From Saccharopolyspora erythraea NRRL 2338 (GTDB lineage: Bacteria; Actinomycetota; Actinomycetes; Mycobacteriales; Pseudonocardiaceae): a DNA stretch of 64,000 nt. Made by a program: the position numbers and the translations under genes. Shown piece by piece: positions 16,568 to 24,811 of this stretch. The stretch lies in assembly GCF_000062885.1 (NCBI RefSeq), contig NC_009142.1:3647584-3711583 (forward strand), written 5' to 3'. Positions within the stretch are counted from its first letter, which is position 1, and every line of letters starts with the position of its first letter. The notes under the pieces are model-generated. The model saw only the letters and a program-made list of their open reading frames with translations, did not search any database and was not told the origin of the DNA.

Positions 16568-17115
16568 GGCATCCTCACCGTGATCACGTCATCCGGTCCG
16601 CGCTCGGCCCCTTCCTTGCGCTGGGCGGCGATGTCGAGCACCAGCTCGTCGCCCACCCGGTCGATCGCCACCTCGAGCGCCACCGCGTCGTCGGACAGCC
16701 TCGCCACGCTCTCGGCGACCTCGAAGTACGCGGCGGCCTCGACCTCGGCCGAGAACCGTTCGGCGGGTGCCCGCACCGACAGCGGCATCCCGAACCGCTC
16801 GGCCATCGCCTCCAGCGCGACCCCCAGTCCCGCCGTGGCCAGCACGGGCGGGTAGATCTGGCTGGCGACCTCGCGCAGCTCCTGCAGGACCGCGTGCAGC
16901 TCGTCCTGGGCGCCCGCGAGGCACTCGTGCACCAACTGCTCGTCACGCGCTCGGTGGCTGCACACCCCCAGCCTCAGCGACAGCGCAGCCAGCCGCAACG
17001 CCGGCCCGTCGTGCAGCTTGCGTTCCAGGCGGCGCCGGTGCAGCCATTCACTCGCCCCGGGCGAGGGCGCCGGGACCGTGCCCAGGTCGCCACGTACCTC
17101 GCGCCGCTCGGTCAT
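16558..17115 (-). CDS. Small kinase-like protein with intact His but degenerate ATPase domain
   Basis: The 185-residue soluble protein starts with a HisKA_3 helix, WLHRRRLERKLHDGPALRLAAL (His near residue 35), followed by a second dimerisation helix and IYPPVLATAGLGVALEAM. The rest resembles the start of a HATPase fold, but the N-box Asn residues and the glycine boxes that hold ATP are missing. It could accept phosphate from another kinase, as a DHp/phosphotransfer protein does, and pass it to the response regulator that overlaps its 3' end. Start chosen at ATG with GGGA upstream; it is divergent from the Hsp70-propeller gene. Confidence 0.75.
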   Translation of the reverse strand: MTERREVRGDLGTVPAPSPGASEWLHRRRLERKLHDGPALRLAALSLRLGVCSHRARDEQLVHECLAGAQDELHAVLQELREVASQIYPPVLATAGLGVALEAMAERFGMPLSVRAPAERFSAEVEAAAYFEVAESVARLSDDAVALEVAIDRVGDELVLDIAAQRKEGAERGPDDVITVRMPCE

Positions 17116-17326
17116 CTCGGAGGTCCCTTCCAAAGCGGTACGCGCACCATCGTGGTCCGTCGGGGCCGTCGCGGGAATGGGGTGCACCCCCCACCGGGGG
17201 TAGGGACTGCCCACCCCCGCCGACCCCCTGAAGAGGCAGGGGCCATTGGCCCTGTGGACCGCGCCGGTCACGGGTTAGCGTGACTACGCCGGTGGGCATG
17301 CGCAAATGCCTTCAGGGAGTTCGTTC

Positions 17327-19708
17327 ATGGGTTACAGCCTTGGCGTCGATCTCGGCACGACGTTCACCGCGGTCGCGGTGGACCGCACCGAGCGGATCGA
17401 GATGCTGACGCTGGGAGACCGCACCGTCGTGGCTCCGGCCGTCGTGTTCGCCCGGGACGACGGCGGGGTCGTGACCGGAGACGCCGCGGTGCGGCGGGCC
17501 ATGAGCGAGCCGTTCCGGACCGGCCGCGAGTTCAAGCGCAGGCTCGGCGACCCGACCCCGCTGATGCTGGGCGGCACGCCGTACTCGGCCGTGGCGCTGC
17601 TGGGGTACCTGCTGCGGGACGCGCTGCACAAGGTCACCGAGACCGAAGGCGAGGCGCCGGAGAACGTCGTGCTGACCCACCCGGCGAACTGGGGCCCCTA
17701 CCGGCGGGAGCTGTTCGACGAGGTGCCCAGGCTGGGCGGCCTCGACGAGGTGCGGAAGGTGACCGAGCCGGAGGCGGCGGCCGCCTACTACGCGGCCAAG
17801 CGCCGCCTCGACGACGGCGAGGTGGTCGCGGTCTACGACCTCGGCGGTGGCACGTTCGACGCGACCGTGTTGCGCAAGCTGCCCGACGGCATCGCGATCC
17901 TGGGCAGCCCGGAAGGCATCGAGCGGCTCGGCGGAGTCGACTTCGACGAGGCGGTGCTCAACCACGTCGACCGCGAGCTCAACGGTGCGATCGGGGAGCT
18001 GCCCCCGCAGGACCCGCAGGCGGCGACCGCGCTGCGCCGGCTGCGCCAGGACTGCATCGAGGCCAAGGAAGCGCTGTCGATCGACACCGAGACCACCATC
18101 CCGGTCTTCCTGCCGAACCGGCACTGCGAGGTGCGGCTGACCCGCGCGGAGTTCGAGGACATGATCCGCGTCCCGATCGAGTCGACCATCGAGGCGCTGC
18201 GCCGCGCGCTGCGTTCGGCGCGCGTCGAGCCCGCCGAACTCGCGGCGGTGCTGCTGGTCGGCGGCTCGTCGCGGATCCCGCTGGTGGCCAGGATGGTCTC
18301 GGAGGAGCTGCGGCGGCCGACCGCGGTGGACGCGCACCCCAAGTACGCCGTCGCGCTGGGCGCAGCCGCGCTGGCCGGGGTCGAGACGGGGCACGAAGGG
18401 GCGAGCCTGGCAACCGCGAAGGTCATCCCGGCCGCGCGCTCGAGCGGCAACGGCGGCAACGGAGGACTCCGGACCGAGACGGTGCAGGAGCCGGCCCCGG
18501 CGGCGGCCGGTGGCGGAGGCACACCCCCGCCCGAGACCGGCGGACGCGGTGGGGGTGGCGGGGAGCCCGGAGGTGAGCCGCCGGGTCGGCGCGGAGGTCG
18601 TGCCCGGGCGGCGGTGACCGGCGTGCTCGGCAAGCCGCGCAACATCATCACGCTCGCCGCCGCGGTGCTCGGCGTGCTGGTCCTGGTGGGGACGCTCAGC
18701 CTGTTCGGCGGCGGGGTGGGGCCCGACGTGCAGGCGCCGGGGCCGAGGGTGGCCGAACCGATCGTGCCCGGTCCCGCGGTGCAGCCCAACGCCTTCGCCG
18801 CGAGCCTGCCGAACCCGACCCCGGCTCCCGACATCGGCGTCGCGGCCCCTCGCGGGGTGGCCGTGACCCCCGACGGTCGCTACGCCTTCGTCACCAGCCG
18901 CAACACCAGCCGGGTCTCGGTGATCGACGTCGCGGGCGGGCGGGTGGTCGCCTCGGTGTTCCTCAAGGTGCCGCCGCAGTTCGTCGCGGTCGCCCCGGAC
19001 GGCCGCCGCGCCTACGTCAGCGCCTACCCGCCCACGGGGCCGGAGAACGAGGTGGCCGTGATCGACGTCGCCAGCGCGACCGTGATCGCCGAGGTGCCGG
19101 TGGGCAAGCACCCCTACACGCTCTCGGTCTCCCCGGACGGCCGCCAGGTCTACGTGCCCGACCACGACTCGGCGGAGATCTCGGTCATGTCGACCGACAC
19201 CAACTCCGTGGAGGGCGTCATCCGGGTCCCGCGCAACCCGCACTCGGTGTCGTTCAGCCCGGACGGCCAGACCGCCTACGTCGCCAACCACGAGTCCAAC
19301 CTCGTCTCGGTGGTCGACACCGCGACCCGCTCGGTGACCGGCAGCATCCCGGTGCCGCCCAGCCCGCACAGCACGACCATCACGCCGGACGGAACCGAGG
19401 TGCTGGTCGCCAGCTACGACGCGGGCACGGTCTCGACCATCGACACCGGCTCGAAGAAGGTCGTCGCGACCACCCGCGTCGGGGCCAAGCCCTCCAGCGT
19501 CGCGATCGCCCCCGACGGCAGGCACGCCTACGTGGTCAACGAGGGCTCGAACTCGGTCTCGGTGATCGCCACCGGAAACGACCAGGTCACCGCCACCGTG
19601 CCGGTGGGTAGGGCGCCGGTCGTGGCGGCCGTCACGCCCGACGGCCGCCAGGCCTACGTCACCAACGTCAACTCGAACTCGGTCTCGGTGCTCAACACCG
19701 GCCAGTGA
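17327..19708 (+). CDS. Membrane Hsp70 ATPase domain fused to an external YVTN beta-propeller
   Basis: The protein has about 793 residues. Residues 1-355 form an Hsp70/actin-fold nucleotide-binding domain: GVDLGTTFTAVAVD near 6-19, YDLGGGTFDATVL near 169, and LLVGGSSRIPLVARMV near 308. There is no Hsp70 substrate-binding domain. A Gly/Pro-rich linker leads to one membrane helix (about 439-460). The outside part, from about 508, has seven VxPDGRxAYV-type repeats ending in VSVIDT-like strands, enough for one seven-bladed propeller. An ATG with AGGGAG seven bases upstream sets the start. It is divergent from the kinase-like/regulator operon, suggesting a sensor that couples an outside ligand to a cytosolic ATPase. 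Confidence 0.88.
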   Translation: MGYSLGVDLGTTFTAVAVDRTERIEMLTLGDRTVVAPAVVFARDDGGVVTGDAAVRRAMSEPFRTGREFKRRLGDPTPLMLGGTPYSAVALLGYLLRDALHKVTETEGEAPENVVLTHPANWGPYRRELFDEVPRLGGLDEVRKVTEPEAAAAYYAAKRRLDDGEVVAVYDLGGGTFDATVLRKLPDGIAILGSPEGIERLGGVDFDEAVLNHVDRELNGAIGELPPQDPQAATALRRLRQDCIEAKEALSIDTETTIPVFLPNRHCEVRLTRAEFEDMIRVPIESTIEALRRALRSARVEPAELAAVLLVGGSSRIPLVARMVSEELRRPTAVDAHPKYAVALGAAALAGVETGHEGASLATAKVIPAARSSGNGGNGGLRTETVQEPAPAAAGGGGTPPPETGGRGGGGGEPGGEPPGRRGGRARAAVTGVLGKPRNIITLAAAVLGVLVLVGTLSLFGGGVGPDVQAPGPRVAEPIVPGPAVQPNAFAASLPNPTPAPDIGVAAPRGVAVTPDGRYAFVTSRNTSRVSVIDVAGGRVVASVFLKVPPQFVAVAPDGRRAYVSAYPPTGPENEVAVIDVASATVIAEVPVGKHPYTLSVSPDGRQVYVPDHDSAEISVMSTDTNSVEGVIRVPRNPHSVSFSPDGQTAYVANHESNLVSVVDTATRSVTGSIPVPPSPHSTTITPDGTEVLVASYDAGTVSTIDTGSKKVVATTRVGAKPSSVAIAPDGRHAYVVNEGSNSVSVIATGNDQVTATVPVGRAPVVAAVTPDGRQAYVTNVNSNSVSVLNTGQ

Positions 19709-19874
19709 TCTTCACCGGACCGTCAGGCTTCGCGGCTCCTGTTGTCTATGATCGTCTGACCAGCGATGATCTTGCTCGGAGTGAGTTGGATCTCATCTGG
19801 CGCGCAACGGTTGTTCTTGTCGCCCGTTCGGGTGAGAGAGTGCTCCGGCAGACAGCGGGTCGGGGCGGCCGGGC

Positions 19875-20642
19875 ATGGCCGCCGGGGAATTTCCAGGTGG
19901 TGACACGGGAGTGCGTTTGTCGTCGTTGGCGCGGTACCGCATGCGCTCGCGAGGGCGTCACAGCGCTGAGGGGAGCGGTGCGCCGCACGCGGCGACGCCG
20001 CCGCGGGTGATCGGGTACGCCGTCGTGGCGCTGTGCAGCGTGCTGGTGGTGGGCGCGCTCGGACCGGGGTCCGACGAGGCCGAGTCGCAGTACTCCACGG
20101 CTTCGCACCCCGAGCCCGGTGTCCCGTTCCAGGCGGAGGCGCTGGTCCCGGCACCGCCGCGCTCGGCGCAGCCCGGCGCGCCCGAGTCCGGCTCCGCCGC
20201 GGAGCGTGCGGGCGCGCCGGTCGCGGCGGCGGTCACCTCGACGCCGGAAGCCGCGCCGACGCCGTCCCAGCGATCGGGGCGCACGGAGGAGCCGGCGACC
20301 GGGGCGGACGAGCCGACCACGTCGCGTCCCACCGCCACCTCGAAGCCGAGCACGACGACGCAGCCGGCGCAGACCTCCGCCCCCAGCGGCACCACGCAGC
20401 CCAGCGAGCCCACCCAGCCGTCGGAGACCTCGCAGCCGGGTGAGACGACGCAGCCGACCCAGCCCGGTGAGAGCACGCAGCCCAGCGAGCCCACCCGGCC
20501 GTCGGAGCCCGAGCCGCCCGCCGACTCGACGACGCCCACGGAGCCGGAGCAGCCGCAGCCGACGGAGCCCTCCGAACCCCAGCACCCGGGCCTGCTCCCG
20601 GTCCTCGGTGACGCCGTCGGCGGCATCCTCGGCGGCCGCTGA
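19875..20642 (+). CDS. Exported Pro/Thr/Ser-rich repeat protein
   Basis: The protein has about 255 residues. A basic N-terminus is followed by one hydrophobic segment (VIGYAVVALCSVLVVGALG), which is a membrane anchor or uncleaved signal. After it comes a long low-complexity region with repeats such as TQPSEPTQPSETSQPGETTQ, and a short hydrophobic tail, LLPVLGDAVGGILGG. Such regions often span cell wall or are glycosylated. The start is uncertain: GTG at 19911 with AGGTGG upstream is an alternative. It follows the Hsp70-propeller gene in the same direction and ends at a strong terminator, so it is probably the last gene of that transcript. Confidence 0.75.
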   Translation: MAAGEFPGGDTGVRLSSLARYRMRSRGRHSAEGSGAPHAATPPRVIGYAVVALCSVLVVGALGPGSDEAESQYSTASHPEPGVPFQAEALVPAPPRSAQPGAPESGSAAERAGAPVAAAVTSTPEAAPTPSQRSGRTEEPATGADEPTTSRPTATSKPSTTTQPAQTSAPSGTTQPSEPTQPSETSQPGETTQPTQPGESTQPSEPTRPSEPEPPADSTTPTEPEQPQPTEPSEPQHPGLLPVLGDAVGGILGGR

Positions 20643-20659
20643 CCCGTCCATCGCCGACC

Positions 20660-20697
20660 CCGGCCCTGCGCAACGTCGCGCAGGGCCGGTCTTTTTT
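20660..20697 (+). terminator. Strong Rho-independent terminator
   Basis: A 12-base-pair stem, CCGGCCCTGCGC with GCGCAGGGCCGG, and a 6-base loop are followed by a run of six T. It is the clearest intrinsic terminator in the window and closes the Hsp70-propeller/Pro-rich gene block. Confidence 0.9.
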
Positions 20698-20906
20698 CGT
20701 TCGGGAGACCGACCCCGCGGCTGATATCGTCACCGGCGTCAGTCCCCGTCGAGCCCGGCGCTTCCGCCGTTCAGGCTCCGGGTGGCTGGTTCGGCGTTGT
20801 GCCGCGCTCGGTTCTCGGCGCCCTCCGCGCTCTCCGGTGGTTCCCAGCGGTCGTCGGGTGCGGCCGCGCGCAACGCATGTCCACGCAGCAGGGTCGGTTC
20901 GTCTCG

Positions 20907-21461
20907 ATGGGTGTGATGTCGTTGGAGCACGACTGTTTCGTGGTCCTCACCGGAGGGCCGGGGTCGGGCAAGAGCGCGTTGGCCGACGCGCTGGGGGAGA
21001 GGGGTTTCGCGCGGACCCGGGAGGCCGGGCGGGCCGTGATCCGCGACCAGACGGAGATCGGCGGCACGGCGCTGCCGTGGGCGGATCGCGAGCTGTTCGC
21101 CGAGCTGATGCTGTGCTGGGAGATGCGCTCCCACCGGACCGCTCCGCGCGACGGCGCGCCGGTCTTCTTCGACCGCGGGATCCCGGACGTCGCCGGGTAC
21201 CTGCGGCTGGAAGGACGTGCCGTGCCCGCGCACGTGGACGCCGCCGCACGGCGGTTCCGCTACAACCGCAGGGTGTTCGTCGCTCCGCCGTGGCCGCGGA
21301 TCTACCACCGGGACGCGGAGCGCAGGCAGTCGCCCGAGGTGGCCGAGCGGACCTACCACGTCATGGTCGAGGTCTACGCCGAGTACGGCTACGAGCTGGT
21401 GACGCTGCCGCGCGCGTCGGTGGCCGAAAGGGTGCGCTTCGTCCTGAACTCGTTGGGCTGA
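20907..21461 (+). CDS. AAA_28 family P-loop NTPase
   Basis: The protein has about 184 residues, with P-loop VVLTGGPGSGKSALADAL near the N-terminus, then TREAGRAVIRDQ, the acidic strand VFFDRGIPDVAGYL and a C-terminal lid region with RRFRYNRRVFVAPPWPRIYHRDAERRQ. This is the ATP/GTPase family typed by NadR-like kinases (AAA_28), often predicted nucleotide or small-molecule kinases of unknown substrate. Several in-frame ATG codons exist (20877, 20907, 20916); I chose the middle one, with weak ribosome binding evidence. It follows the strong terminator, so it is a separate transcription unit. Confidence 0.8.
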   Translation: MGVMSLEHDCFVVLTGGPGSGKSALADALGERGFARTREAGRAVIRDQTEIGGTALPWADRELFAELMLCWEMRSHRTAPRDGAPVFFDRGIPDVAGYLRLEGRAVPAHVDAAARRFRYNRRVFVAPPWPRIYHRDAERRQSPEVAERTYHVMVEVYAEYGYELVTLPRASVAERVRFVLNSLG

Positions 21462-21531
21462 CGCAGATGTCCGATGTAGACGTTCGCCGTGGTTCGCGGT
21501 GGATTCCTTCGCTGCGCTTCTGCGGCGGTTT

Positions 21532-21548
21532 CCGCCGCCGCGGCGCTG
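21532..21548. terminator. Short hairpin between converging genes
   Basis: GCGGCGG and CCGCCGC arms surround a TTT loop, between the stop codons of the AAA_28 gene and the convergent methyltransferase gene. A bidirectional terminator is plausible, but the stem is short. Confidence 0.4.
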
Positions 21549-21579
21549 CCCATCGGAGACAACGCGGCGCCCGCACCGC

Positions 21580-22383
21580 TCAGGGCTTGCGCCCGACGCC
21601 GCCGGGCCCGGTCCACAGCTTCTCGTCCTGCGGCTGCCGCGGCGAGTCGGGCCGCCACTCGGTCAGGTCGACGAGCCCGGGCTCGACCAGCGAGAGCCCG
21701 GTGAAGAACTCGGCGATGCGCTCGGTCGGGCGCATGTGGAAGCCGCCGATCCGCCGGGAGTACAGCTCGGCGGCCTGCATCGTCGACTCGTCCACGTGGT
21801 CGCTGCAGGCGTGCGAGATCGCCACGTAGCTGCCCGGTGCGATCTCCTCGACGTAGCGGGCGACGATGGCGGCGGGCTCGTCCTCGTCGGCCACGAAGTG
21901 CAGGACCGCGAACATCAGCACCGCGACCGGCTGCCGCAGGTCCAGCATCGCGGCGACCTCGGGGTGCCCCAGCACCTCGTCGGGGTAGCGCAGGTCGGCC
22001 CGGACCGCTTCGGCCCGGTCGTTGCCCTCCAGCAGCGACCGGCTGTGCGCGACGGCGATCAGGTCGTTGTCGACGTAGACGATCCGGCACTCGGGGTTCT
22101 CCCGCTGGGCGATCTCGTGCACGTTGCCCACCGTCGGTATTCCCGAACCCAGGTCGAGGAACTGGGTGATGCCCTGCCCGGCGAGGTAGCGGACGGCCCG
22201 GCGCAGGAAGGAGCGGTTCGCCCGCAGCACGGCGGGCAGTGTCGGCATCAGCCTGCTCGCCGCCTCGGCGACCTCGCGGTCGACCTCGAAGTTGTGGGAA
22301 CCGCCCAGGTGCACGTCGTACACCCGGGCGGAACTCGGCTTGTTCAGGTCCACGCCGGTAGCCCACCACGGAGGCTTGTCCAT
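21580..22383 (-). CDS. SAM-dependent methyltransferase, DUF574 (methyltransf_19) family
   Basis: The 267-residue protein matches the actinobacterial DUF574 family: VDLNKPSSARVYDVHLGGSHNFEVDREVA near the start, ANRSFLRRAVRYLAGQGITQFLDLGSGIPTVGNVHEIAQ (SAM motif I), RIVYVDNDLIAVAH and RADLRYPDEVL. The fold is a class I Rossmann methyltransferase. The family is greatly expanded in Streptomyces-like genomes and its substrates are unknown. The ATG follows a GGTGG site. It is in line with the hydrolase upstream on the same strand, 140 bases away. Confidence 0.9.
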   Translation of the reverse strand: MDKPPWWATGVDLNKPSSARVYDVHLGGSHNFEVDREVAEAASRLMPTLPAVLRANRSFLRRAVRYLAGQGITQFLDLGSGIPTVGNVHEIAQRENPECRIVYVDNDLIAVAHSRSLLEGNDRAEAVRADLRYPDEVLGHPEVAAMLDLRQPVAVLMFAVLHFVADEDEPAAIVARYVEEIAPGSYVAISHACSDHVDESTMQAAELYSRRIGGFHMRPTERIAEFFTGLSLVEPGLVDLTEWRPDSPRQPQDEKLWTGPGGVGRKP

Positions 22384-22523
22384 AGTCCACCGCCCATGCC
22401 GTTGTTCCGGTGCACACATGGTTCGCCGAAACCGCGGGAAAATCGAGGAACCCGGCCGAACCGACCTGAACGGATCCGGTGGCACCGGGATTCCAGAACC
22501 GGCGCGCCGGGAGGCGACCGGCC

Positions 22524-23258
22524 TCAGGCGAGCTTCGACAGCAGCGCCGCGAGGTCGGCGGGCCGCGAGAACATCGGCCAGTGCCCGGTCGGCAGGTGGT
22601 GCAGATCCAGGCCGGCCATCGGCGCGAAAACGGGGTTGCCGCTGTCCGCCAGGGACCGCACCAACTCTGGCGGGAAGGTGCACATGATCGCGGACTTGGG
22701 CGTGTCGGGGATCGTCTGGGGACGGCGCAGCGGCTGGCCGGCGGTGCCGAACGGCTGCGGGGTGGCGAGCTCGCGCATCCGGCGCAACTGCTCCTCGCCG
22801 AGACCGGCGAGGTTGTCGGCGTCGGTGGCGGGGTCGAACGGCGGCACCGGGATCTTCCAGCCGCCGCCTTCGGTGGAGACCTGCCGCCGCAGTTCTTCCT
22901 GGCCGTCGGTGTCCTGGAAGTCGATCTGGGCCATGCCGTCGGGCAGCGGCCCGCTGTCGACGTAGACGATCCTGGCCAGCCGCTCGGGGATGCGGTCCCC
23001 GACGCCGGTCACCGGGATGCTGCCCCCGCTGTGGCCGACCAGGACGACCTTGTGCAGGTCGTTGTCGCGGATGACGCTGATGATGTCGTCGATGTGGGTG
23101 TCGACGTCGACCTGCGGCGACGCCTCCGAGGCTCGCTCGGCCAGGCCGGTGAGCGTGACCGGGTGGACGTCGTGTCCCGCGGCTCGCAGGTCGCGGGCGA
23201 CGTCCTCCCACGCCCAGGCACCGAGCCAGAATCCGGGAACGAGGACGAAAGTAGCCAT
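22524..23258 (-). CDS. Alpha/beta hydrolase
   Basis: The 244-residue hydrolase has the oxyanion region VLVPGFWLGAWAWEDVARDLRAAGH, nucleophile elbow VLVGHSGGSIP (Ser in Gly-His-Ser-Gly-Gly), a DSGPLPDG segment, and the catalytic His in LPTGHWPMFSRP near the C-terminus. This layout matches small esterase/hydrolases of the salicylate-esterase-like type in actinobacteria. There is no signal peptide. The substrate is unknown; it lies between an LLM oxidoreductase and a methyltransferase on the same strand, but gaps of 140 and 233 bases argue against a tight operon. Confidence 0.88.
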   Translation of the reverse strand: MATFVLVPGFWLGAWAWEDVARDLRAAGHDVHPVTLTGLAERASEASPQVDVDTHIDDIISVIRDNDLHKVVLVGHSGGSIPVTGVGDRIPERLARIVYVDSGPLPDGMAQIDFQDTDGQEELRRQVSTEGGGWKIPVPPFDPATDADNLAGLGEEQLRRMRELATPQPFGTAGQPLRRPQTIPDTPKSAIMCTFPPELVRSLADSGNPVFAPMAGLDLHHLPTGHWPMFSRPADLAALLSKLA

Positions 23259-23491
23259 CGGGACCTCATCGGTTGTGCGGTGACGTTGGCCATGAGGATA
23301 GGCCCGGTGACCGACAGCGGCCTTCGGCGCGAAGCCGAGCCGCCGCCGTGCCAGGCCGTCCGATGGCGGTCCGAGCGGGGACAGCCGTCACTGCCCGGAC
23401 CGCCGCCAGACACCCCGGCAGCGCGCCGCGGTTGGCGGGGACACCTGCACGAACGGGGAGAGAGCCGGCCCCGGCGCCGGCTGACGGCGCG

Positions 23492-24580
23492 TCAGCCGAC
23501 CGCCTCGGAGTTGCGCGCGGCCAGCAGGCTCGCGTGCGTGGGCGCGTCGGGAACGTGCGCGGGCCGCCTCGCGGCGAACTCCTCGCGCAGCACCGGAACG
23601 ACTTCCTCGCCGAGCAGATCGAGCTGCTCGAGCACCGTCTTCAGCGGCAGTCCGGCGTGGTCCATCAGGAACAGCTGGCGCTGGTAGTCGCCGAAGTGCT
23701 CGCGGAAGCCCAGCGTGCGGTCGATCACCTGCTGCGGGCTGCCGACGGTGAGCGGCGTCTGCTCGGTGAACTCCTCCAGCGACGGGCCGTGGCCGTAGAC
23801 GGGCGCGTTGTCGAAGTACGGGCGGAACTCCGCGACCGCGTCCTGGGACCTGTGGCGCATGAAGACCTGTCCGCCCAGTCCCACGATCGCCTGGTCCGCC
23901 GAGCCGTGCCCGTAGTGCTCGAACCGCGTCCGGTACAGCTCGATGAGCCGGATGAAGTGCTCCTTCGGCCAGAAGATGTTGTTGGCGAAGAAGCCGTCGC
24001 CGTAGTAGGCGGCCTGCTCGGCGATCTCGGGGCTGCGGATCGAGCCGTGCCAGACGAACGGCGGGACGCCGTCGAGCGGGCGCGGGGTGGAGGTGAAGCC
24101 CTGCAACGGGGTGCGGAACCGGCCTTCCCAGTCCACGGCGTCCTCGCGCCACAACCGGTGCAGCAGGTGGTAGTTCTCGATCGCGAGCGGGATGCCCTGC
24201 CGGATGTCCTGGCCGAACCACGGGTACACCGGAGCGGTGTTGCCGCGGCCCATCATCAGGTCGACCCGGCCATCGGCCAGGTGCTGCAGCATCGCGAAGT
24301 CCTCGGCGATCTTGACCGGGTCGTTGGTCGTGATCAGCGTCGTGGAGGTCGACAGCACGAGTCGCTCGGTGCGTGCGGCGACGTAGCCGAGCATCGTGGT
24401 GGGCGAGGACGGCACGAACGGCGGGTTGTGGTGCTCACCGGTGGCGAAGACGTCCAGGCCCACCTCCTCGGCCTTGAGCGCGATGGTGACCATCGCCTTG
24501 ATCCGCTCGGCCTCGGTCGGGGTCCGACCGTTGGTGGGGTCGGGCGTGACGTCGCCGACGGTGAAGATCCCGAACTGCAT
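23492..24580 (-). CDS. LLM class flavin-dependent oxidoreductase (luciferase-like monooxygenase)
   Basis: The 362-residue TIM-barrel protein of the bacterial luciferase superfamily has MQFGIFTVGDVTPDP at the start, GLDVFATGEHHNPPFVPSSPTTMLGYVAARTERLVLSTSTTLI, GRVDLMMGRGN, and VWHGSIRSPEIAEQAAYYGDGFF. These proteins use FMNH2 or F420 and oxygen to oxidise organic substrates. An ATG with GGAGG five bases upstream was chosen over a longer in-frame start at 24616. The short dyad ACTT-GA-AAGT lies upstream and may be an operator. It is divergent from the isochorismatase-like gene. Confidence 0.9.
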   Translation of the reverse strand: MQFGIFTVGDVTPDPTNGRTPTEAERIKAMVTIALKAEEVGLDVFATGEHHNPPFVPSSPTTMLGYVAARTERLVLSTSTTLITTNDPVKIAEDFAMLQHLADGRVDLMMGRGNTAPVYPWFGQDIRQGIPLAIENYHLLHRLWREDAVDWEGRFRTPLQGFTSTPRPLDGVPPFVWHGSIRSPEIAEQAAYYGDGFFANNIFWPKEHFIRLIELYRTRFEHYGHGSADQAIVGLGGQVFMRHRSQDAVAEFRPYFDNAPVYGHGPSLEEFTEQTPLTVGSPQQVIDRTLGFREHFGDYQRQLFLMDHAGLPLKTVLEQLDLLGEEVVPVLREEFAARRPAHVPDAPTHASLLAARNSEAVG

Positions 24581-24811
24581 GCCGGCCTCCGCTGAGGAAT
24601 TTGGTGCAACTTTCAAGTACCTCGAACCCTATCGGCCGCCCCCGGTATTCCCGGCTCGGGATGTGAGGCCGGCCGCCCCAGCCGTCACGGCGCGGCCTCC
24701 GGAGACGAGGGGGTGTGTCCATGCAGGTCAGCGTGCGCACGGCCGCGCCGGTGCCCGTCCGCCTCGGCCCGCCCGCGATCGGTGGCGTGCGGCTGGTGCA
24801 GGATCTCGGCC

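Noticed and set aside
17312-19525. A 737-residue minus-strand frame opposite the Hsp70-propeller gene
   Set aside because: Shadow frame rich in Arg and Asp; the opposite strand has clear Hsp70 and propeller motifs.
22524-24580. Hydrolase and LLM oxidoreductase as a biosynthetic or catabolic operon
   Set aside because: Gaps of 140 and 233 bases and no shared pathway logic; kept as separate genes.
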